A stretch of 11,047 nt of DNA from Pigoraptor vietnamica (Eukaryota; Opisthokonta; Filasterea). This document shows, piece after piece, positions 1 to 7,300 of this stretch. The translations under genes and the position numbers were made by a program. The DNA is taken from contig CALSCQ010000902.1 in assembly GCA_943704525.1 (NCBI GenBank), positions 1-11,047 on the forward strand, written 5' to 3'. Below the pieces are notes generated by a model that saw nothing but the letters and a program-made list of their open reading frames with translations, did not search any database and was not told where the DNA came from. The first letter of the stretch is position 1, and each line of letters begins with the position of its first letter.

Positions 1-42
1 GCCGCGCTCCACTTCATTCGTCGCTTCGACCCGACCAAGTGA
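1..42 (+). CDS. Possible C-terminal end of an upstream gene (partial)
   Basis: Frame 1 is open from the window edge to a TGA at 40-42 and reads AALHFIRRFDPTK. Most codons end in G or C, as in the coding sequence elsewhere in the window. Thirteen codons are too few to identify a family or to exclude chance, so this is only a candidate partial gene end. Confidence 0.2.
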   Translation, partial: AALHFIRRFDPTK

Positions 43-89
43 TCCTGCCGAGCTCTCGCTAGCTTCGTCGGCTACGACTGCCTGTCCCC

Positions 90-111
90 AGGAAGCGCGA
101 GCTCGCTTCCT
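90..111. repeat. 8-bp inverted repeat (hairpin) upstream of the F-box/ankyrin gene
   Basis: AGGAAGCG at 90-97 is perfectly complementary to CGCTTCCT at 104-111, with a 6-nt spacer. It lies about 107 nt before the proposed ATG at 218, so it could be in a promoter or a 5' leader. No function is shown, and an 8-bp GC-rich inverted repeat can occur by chance. Confidence 0.35.
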
Positions 112-217
112 AACAGTGTCTGGACACCAAGTGCCCATAAATGGACGAACGCACACATGCAAACTGCATGAAATCTCACCGCTAAACTCAAGTCAGACTC
201 TACTGCGCCCCTTTCCC

Positions 218-2166
218 ATGGCGGAGATGGCCTCGTCGGTGGCAACGCAGCCTCACGCGCTCGCTGGAGAACAAGCGGACGCCGGCGTCTCGCTTCTCAT
301 CGACCTGTCTGAAGAGGTCCTCGTGCACATTGTCACAATCGGCCGCTTCACGCTCACAGACATCGGTCACTTGCGCGCGACGTGCACGGCGCTGCGCGGG
401 TTTTTCGACCGCATCCGCGACACGGTCAACGAGTGCGTCGTCGGCGACCTGTCGAAGTATTACCCGTACGGCCACTGGTTGACACCGCGGCAAAGTACGG
501 ACACTTTGAGCTCATACAACTGCTCCACGAGGACGAGGTCAAGCAGGGGCGCGTGTCGCATTGCACCAACGCCGCGCTTCGTGGCGTCATCAAACGCGGG
601 AACTTTGACGCTTTCGTCTTTCTCGTGAGGAACCGCATCTACGACGTGTTTCCGCCGAAGCACATCACGGACATCTACAAGAGTCGGAATGGCGGGGGAC
701 CATGGGACAACCTCACTCGCGAACAAGTGCTATTCCTTCTCGACGAGGCGCCAGACTATCTCCACGGCCTTGCCGCAGTCGATGTGCTTAAGGGCCCCAT
801 TCGCCGCGGAGAGACGGACCTCGTCGCTCGGCTCTTGCCTTTCGTACCGACCGAGCTGCTTGGGGACCCGTTGTGCTTTTCTTTCGCGCGCTGCCGCGAG
901 AGCATGGAGGCGCTCATGATTGTTCTCGACGAGTGCAAGCGCCATGTGGAAGCTGAGAAAATCGCCTGGGAGCTGTTCGGAGTGGCAGCCGACAGTGTGG
1001 GGTGCGGCGCCGCGCTAGTCAACCTCGCCCTCGAGCACTCGCCGATATCGCCCTTGGATTTGTCAAAGATACACCGCGAGGCGATTGCGAATTCCGCGAT
1101 TGATGCAGCTGTTAGTGCGCGCTTGGGCGAACTCGGGCTATGTCGGACGTGGATGCACGGAGACGGCGTCAGTGTGGACGATATCGCGCACAGCGTTGGA
1201 GTGGAGCAGGTGCCCTGCACCAGCAATGCGCTCGTGAGCCTTCTCCTCGGTGGGGACTACGAGGCAGCCGAAATCGCTGCGCGGACACGTCTTGGCAGAG
1301 TGGGAATTCAAAATGCCTTTCGCCGCCTCGTCAAAGCAACCGCCGTGGATGCAGTGAAGTGGATGGCGGCGCAGCAGCTCGTATTTAACAGCGTTAAGGA
1401 CGTGTTCCTTGTCCCCGACGACCCCTCCGTGCGGTTGACGCCGACATGGGTCGATTTTGCCTTCGCGTTTGCGACGGACATGGCGCGGCAGTCGCTTTCG
1501 GATATGGCCATGAACTTGTGGGGGGCGTATGCGGCGCGCGTGGGCGACGCGACCTTGCTGCGCCACATCTGCGAGCTTGTTGGTGTCGTCAGCGATGTCT
1601 CCTTTGCAATTGCGGATGACGCAGCCACCGCAGGCCACTACGACGTCATTTCTTGCATCATAGACGTGAATGCTCGCGCTGCAATGGACTTGCGGGCGAC
1701 TCAACCCCCCGCGTTCGAGAATTTCGCGCCCACGGGCGGATTTAGCGTGCTAGATAATGGCCCGCCGGGGCCGTTTGACCTTACGCGCACGCTGCAGTAC
1801 GCAATGCGAGCCGGTCACGTGCGCCTTGCACGCATGATTGAGCGGCGCATGCCTGGGCTGCGTCTGTCGCGAGAGGGAGCCTGCAAATCGCGGCGGTGGA
1901 GCATGTTTCACTTGGCGCTGCGGCGGCTGCCGGATGCACGGGCACGCGGTGAGGCTCTGCTTCACGCTGTGCGCAGCGGAAGAGTCGAGTTTGTGCGGTG
2001 GTTTGCGGAGAACGAGCCGTCGGTCGTGGAGGCGTGCATCCCTCGCATGTGGGACGCGCTGCAAGAAGTCTGCGACATGTCGTTGGCACTACGTCTTATC
2101 GGAGTACCCGCGCACTTCCCCCGGAAACGAAGCTTCCGTACCACGCCACGTCAATCCCTCAACTGA
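218..2166 (+). CDS. F-box / ankyrin-repeat-like protein, reading frame broken near 479
   Basis: The first part starts at ATG 218 (a second in-frame ATG is at 227) and contains an F-box-like helix bundle, LSEEVLVHIVTIGRFTLTDI followed by a 'hLRATCTALRGFF' stretch, at about residues 29-65. After W at 476-478 the coding frame moves from frame 2 to frame 1 and stays open to TGA 2164-2166 (561 codons). The frame-1 part holds degenerate ankyrin-type helices: DTAAKYGHFELIQLLHE (481-), LKGPIRRGETDLVARLL (about 787-), ADDAATAGHYDVISCIID (about 1612-), LQYAMRAGHVRLARMIE (about 1792-) and EALLHAVRSGRVEFVRWF (1951-). F-box proteins of this kind usually recruit targets to SCF ubiquitin ligases through the repeat region; that role is inferred. 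Such F-box-plus-ankyrin proteins are common in protists and in giant DNA viruses. No introns are evident, unlike both neighbouring genes. The break looks like one lost base (or two gained) and may be a sequencing error or a real mutation. Confidence 0.68.
476..484 (+). other. Frameshift site in the F-box/ankyrin-like gene
   Basis: Frame 2 gives the end of the F-box part as ...YPYGHW (W codon 476-478). The ankyrin helix DTAAKYGHFELIQLL begins in frame 1 at 481. Bases 479-480 (TT) must be skipped, or one base re-read, to join them. I found no GT-AG pair of the needed length (remainder 2 modulo 3) that keeps both conserved edges, so an intron is unlikely. Confidence 0.65.
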
Positions 2167-2589
2167 AGGCGTACGACTTGTACTCGCTGGAGCACCGGCT
2201 GGGCATCTGATTCACGCAGCGACCGATGCCGGCGCAGTCCATGTGCGACGATAGCGCACGGGGCGCGCTCCAGGCCATGATCAACTTCTCGTGTGCCCGT
2301 CCCACTGCCGCAGGCCAACCCTCTGCCTTTTGCAGGTGCGCCAAATGCCCCGTTGTGGCGGTGGATGGCGGAGCGCATCGCGGCGGGCGCGTTTGTTGTT
2401 GAGGAGCCGGGACCAGAGCGCAAAGAAGGTGCCGTGGTGGACGACCCAGTCGCCTCCATTCTGACGGGTGGCGCGGGCGTTGAGTTTGGCTGGGGGCGAA
2501 GTCGTACATGGCGCGTCCGCGAGTTTTATTTTGCTTGTATCGGGCCGAGCTCTCACTCGACTGACGCCCTCGTCGGTCCTGACCAATGA
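2110..2589 (+). pseudogene. Coding-like continuation in shifted frames, broken tail of the F-box/ankyrin locus or separate remnant
   Basis: Past about 2118 (a CCCCC run) frame 3 takes on the G/C-ending codon pattern of real coding sequence and reads PQLKAYDLYSLEHRLGI before a TGA at 2208-2210. Frame 3 continues coding-like after that stop (PMPAQSMCDDSARGALQAMI, about 2226-2285). From about 2293 frame 1 takes over with NAPLWRWMAERIAAGAFVVE and further codons to TGA 2587-2589. No single splice model with introns of the size seen elsewhere joins these pieces. They fit either the tail of the preceding gene after two more indels and a stop, or sequencing indels in a GC-rich stretch. I do not recognise a family. 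Confidence 0.42.
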
Positions 2590-3021
2590 ATAATGACGAC
2601 TGAGGGTGTTTGTTCTCGTATGCACTTCAGTTTGTCTGTTAATCGGAAATTTTGACAGCAAGTGCATACTTCACGTGCTTACATTAAAATTAGAATGACG
2701 CACTCAACTTTGTAAGCGAGACGGCATGTGTGAGGCTAATTCATGATTGAAATAGAACGTTTTTTTAAAGAGTCCCATTCAATTGAAGTCCGGTCCCTTT
2801 CGGTGAGGACAAAAAGCACGGCTTTCATGTGCGAGTGACTGGGTTCCGTACAAAAGTGATTGTCCCATAAATTCATAAAATAATTTTGCATGACATGATA
2901 TTCATTGTGCAGCCCAAATGACATTGATTTGAAATCCGAGTACCACTGCACGCCGAAGATAGGGGAAAACGAAGCGCGAAAGACTGAAGAAGCGCAGAGC
3001 CGAGGGCAGCACTGAGAACTA
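2590..3021. other. AT-rich convergent intergenic spacer (3' ends of both neighbours)
   Basis: This 432-nt stretch separates the end of the plus-strand coding-like tail from the stop codon of the minus-strand receptor kinase. Base composition drops sharply toward A/T compared with the flanks. ATTAAA occurs on the plus strand at 2683-2688 and could be a poly(A) signal for the plus-strand gene. I saw no AATAAA or ATTAAA on the minus strand for the kinase. No gene is supported here. Confidence 0.5.
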
Positions 3022-4323
3022 TCAACCGGCATGGTCGATCACGTGGTAAACGGGGTTGGCAATCGTATGCATATACGGCGCGTCGGGCACCACTTCGGCG
3101 TACTCCCGCGGCACGACACCGTTCTTGCCAGTGTCGTCGTCATCCTCATTGTCCACGCGTGCACCGGACGACGGACGAGCAGCGCCATCGTTCCCGCCAG
3201 CGAGGACGCGCCGCATCCGCACGACGAGCTGCGAGAATACGGGGCGGGTTTCGGGCTGCTCGCGCCAGCACGACTCCATGATGGCAAAGACGGAGGACGG
3301 ACATCCCGTGGGCGCGGTCATGCGATTTCCAGCGCGCAGGTAGTCCGAAACTGCGTGGTTTTCGAGTCCGGGATAGGGCTTGCACCCGCGCGAGTAAACT
3401 TCCCACATAGTCACTCCGTACGACCACACGTCCGACGCATGCGTGTACTTGCTGTAGTTGAGCGACTCCGGCGCCATCCACTTGATTGGCAGTTTACCCT
3501 TGCTCTTGCTCTTGTAATAGTCGTTCGACGCGCCCGTGTTCCGCGACAGTCCGAAATCGGCGACCTTGACCGTAACGTTGCCATGCGGCGAGAGCTTCCA
3601 CGCCGCTTCCTCAGCGCTCGGAGCACGCGGACCCGCGACGACCATGCAATTGCGCGCGGCGAGGTCGCGGTGCACGATATCGCATTCAACGAGATGGGCC
3701 ATGCCGCGGGCCACGTCTAGACAGAAGCACCCGAGATCCACGAGCGAAAGCCCAGCCGCATTCTCCATGATGTAGCGGCGCAGGTCGCCATGCGCCGCGT
3801 ACTCGAGGACGACACAATTGGGCTCGCCCTTCGTGCACACGCCGAGCAGGGCAATGACATTTGCGTGCATAGGAACACCACGCATGAGGTCGATTTCGGC
3901 CATGAATGTGCTGCGTGCCGATCGAATGTCATCGGCCGATGCTGTTGGAGGGATCTTGAACGTCTTCACTGCGGTAACGACGGCCGCGGCGCCCTCTGTG
4001 AGGACAACGTCCGCGCAGTACACTTCCCCAAACTCGCCTTCGCCGAGCTTGTCGCGAAGTTTAATGCGAGTTGCAGGTAACTCGAGTGCGACGACTTCGG
4101 GGCGGCGCGCGACCGTGTCGATGAGTTCCAACTCGCTTTTCGCCATCGCAGCGTGCTTCTGACGGTCCCGGCGGCGAATGTACCAGAAGGCGAAGAGGGC
4201 GAGCGCTGCGATGACGGCAACGCTCACAACAGCGCCGGCGACAATGCCCGCAATGGACGAGCTTCCCGATGTTGAGCCGAAATACGTTAAGGCCGGTTTC
4301 TGAGCCGCCTTCACAGCATAACA
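3022..4323 (-). other. Kinase gene exon 18: membrane helix, tyrosine kinase domain and tail in one exon
   Basis: This 1302-nt exon encodes 433 residues. In whole-protein numbers: helix IAGIVAGAVVSVAVIAALAL and on (about 687-712), then RRRDR as a stop-transfer. Kinase landmarks are LGEGEFGEV (756-764), AVK lysine 783, FMAE glutamate 806, HRDLAARN (881-888), DFG (919-921), paired tyrosines DYYK (932-933), KLPIKWMAPESL and DVWSYGVTMWEVYSRG. All catalytic residues are present, so it should be active, and HRDLAARN plus KWMAPE mark a tyrosine kinase. About 17 extra residues lie between the catalytic loop and DFG. The tail has REYAEV, APYMHTI and NPVYHVI, candidate phosphotyrosine sites; NPxY is a PTB-domain motif. 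Confidence 0.95.
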
Positions 4324-7300
4324 CTGCGAGAAAGACTTGCGCAATCAGGCAGAAAATTCCAATCGAGCGAAAGGGCAAACACAGTTGATGGAAGTACATA
4401 CCCGGCCAGATCCTGTAATCGTGTCGTTGCAAACACGCCCTTCCTCGCAATCGTCGCACTGCCAGCACATTCGCCCATAATATTTCTGCGGGAGCAACGA
4501 CAAATTCAACACATAGTTTGTAGCGCAGGAGGTTTTAGTTGTTATAATACCGCGACGAGTTCACGTGACTCACCGGTTTGCACGCGTCGCAGTTTGCGCC
4601 AGTAAACGAGTCCTGTTCGCAAGAGCTACACGTTCCGTTGCCCGCAATTCCATCTCTGCACTGAACTCACAGGACAGCAATGCAGTGGGTCAGCAAAATG
4701 CGACTGAAAACGCAGTCATTATTGCTACTGAGAGCTTAATAAATATAGGACACTCACCACGCCATTCTTGCAAGTACACGCGATCGAGCAGTTCGCGCCC
4801 GCAAATCCAGGAAGGCACGTCGTGCAGACGCCCGTCTTGCCACTGCAGACGCCCTGATTGGCAGCACACGAGCAGTTCCGATCGCAACGCTCGCCGTAGA
4901 AACCCGGTTCGCACGAGCGGCACTGCAATTGAAACAACAATCAAAGCCTGTCAGCCATGGACACATTGTCGCAGGCAGGCTCCAAATACGCCGGGTAAAG
5001 CATGGCCACCCGCCTTTCCCGATCCTTGGACACCCTCGTCGCAAGTACCGTGGGCACAATTGCATGCTTCGAAGGGTCCGATTCGAGTAAGCCGCCGGAG
5101 AGACCAATAAACCCTAACGATCGATTAATCTTCTAACTGAACTCACCGATGTTGCAATTTGGACCCGACCACCCTGGATTGCAGTTGAGGCTTGCATCGC
5201 ACGTGCCCTCCGTGGACGTCTGGTTGCAGAAGCCGTTGACGCACGCGCACGCTGTTGCGGTGAAACTGTGAGCCAGTGCTGCCTAATGCAGGAAAACGCA
5301 TGAGCAAACTGAAGAACACTCACTCATGTTGCAATATTGGCCGAAACTGCGGCGGCCGCCGCCGCGGCAGGACCCAAGTTCGCAAGCGCCATTTCCCGTT
5401 TTTCCATCCAGGCAGTTTCCATTTTCACACGCGCAAACTGCATCGCAAAAGTTGTGTCAAGCCTTGCGCAAAAAGCTACGTAACGCTACGAACTGTTGGT
5501 CAGGACATTATCTATGACACGCACCAAACTCGCAGTTCGTTCCCCAGTATCCGTTGCGACAGTCTGCAGTGCACTTCAGTCCCGTCGCCTGATCGCAACT
5601 GTTCGCCAGTGCATTCCCGCAAGAGCATTCTGTCGACAAGTACAGCAATTAATACAGTTAGCGGAGAAAGGAACTGACCGGCACGGTAAGAAGTCAACAC
5701 AGACCCACTTTTGTCACAGAGGGATCCCCAAAATCCCTCACGGCATGAAGAACAAAACCCAGGGCCTTCCGTGTCGCAGGTTCCATTGATGCAGAGGCAC
5801 GGGCACTTACAGGGGCCGTCTGCACGTAGTTTATATCAGTCATGCCGTGTCACTCAATCAGTAAAGTTCAGTCAGTTCAGTTCGTGCCGGCTCGGCAATC
5901 GGCATGCACAGTCACCCGACAGTCGGCTTTACCTGTGCATGCCATGTACACGTTCGGAAGGCATTTTTGGCAGGATGTCGAGATGTCGAAGCCGGCTTCC
6001 GTGCACACCCCGAGGCTAGAGCCGAGACGAACAATTCATTATTGGACCATGAGCTTCCGTCCAAACTGATCAGCCATGCTGGCCCGGGCCGGGCACTTCG
6101 TAAAAAAAGACGTCAACATTAAAGCAAATGCACAATCCGGTCGACATTGATTTTGCACGTTGGAACACACCAGCTGCCGTCGCCGCCCGTGTTGTCGTTG
6201 CACTTGCAGTCCGTGCGTGCACACTCTGGGTTGTTGTAATTGCCAGTGGCATTAATCGCAATGTGAGCACTGGGCCCACGACTGCCAGTGGCATAACTGA
6301 GACGGACTGACCCGGCGATGCAAGAGAGCGGCCTCAACCAACACGGACCGAGCAGTCCGGCAACCTACTTGACGAGCAGTTGCGGCCATAGTAGAAAGCC
6401 TCGCATGTGCCATTGATGCAGAGGCCAGTGGAGCGGTCGCACTTGCCCCTCATGCAAGTGCACGGCCTGTCGCAGTTGTCGCCCCACCATCCTGAGATGC
6501 AGCTGCTGCATGTGCCGACAGTCTGCTTTATCCCGCCTACCCAGTTGCCATTAACGCAAGTTCGCTCTGCGTGTGAGGATCAAAGATACGTCAGTAGAAC
6601 ACCATTTCTCGCCAGATTCGAGTGAATGCATATAATAGAAACTCACGCTTGTCGCAGCGGTCCCCATAGTATGTTGCTTGATTGCACGAGATGCACTTGC
6701 CGGTGCCCGATATCCCCGACGAGCATATGCCTCCCTTCCCGCAGTCGCAGGGCACACAGAGGGACCCAGCGAGCGTGTTGTTGAGACACGCGCGACAATA
6801 ACCGCTGCCGCTAAGCAGATCATCGCATATACCCCGCGACGAGGGACACAAACACGCTGCAGTCGAGGAAAGACACATTCCCGGCGGTTTCTGTTGTCAG
6901 TTGAAAGACACATCCTTACACCTGCACCACTGAACGCAATCTAATCATCGGAGGGTACATTGATTCGGAAAAAGCCTCTGCAGTTACTCACGCTTGCAGG
7001 TCGCCCCGTAGTAGCCCCTTTTGCAGTCAGTGCAATACGGTGTCGTGAAGTTTGCGTTGCAGTTGCACGCGCCCGTTTGCGTGTTGCACGTCCCGTGGTT
7101 GTTGCACGAGATATGCGTGTCGCAATAGACAGTGCAGTCGCCGTAGTACGACGGGTTGCACGTCAGTGTGTAGTCTGCGCGCAGAGAGGCGGACGGCTTT
7201 GGTTAGGCTGACGGGTGTACAGTCGGACAGCTTCACTTGGCAACACTTAGCCGAACTAACACACCCCACGTGAGTTTTGCCGAGGAGTCACTTCTGAATG

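Noticed and set aside
1138-1704. 188-codon antisense open frame under the ankyrin region
   Set aside because: Long antisense frames are expected opposite GC-rich coding sequence. It shows no domain and the plus strand holds the recognisable helices.
2208-2210. TGA between two coding-like stretches read as selenocysteine
   Set aside because: A further frame change follows within about 80 nt and no family or SECIS-like structure was recognised. Decay or sequencing error is simpler.
2736-3032. 98-codon minus-strand open frame overlapping the kinase stop
   Set aside because: It lies in AT-rich spacer, has none of the G/C-ending codon bias of real genes here, and overlaps the end of the kinase exon in another frame. 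It is more likely 3' untranslated sequence.
3031-3720. 229-codon plus-strand open frame opposite the kinase domain
   Set aside because: It is the mirror of the kinase exon, and the minus-strand frame carries every kinase motif.
5857-5883. Short GTTCAGTCA-like direct repeats in a kinase intron
   Set aside because: In the sense direction these read CTGAACTGACTGAAC, similar to branch-point sequence, and they are too short to call a repeat element.
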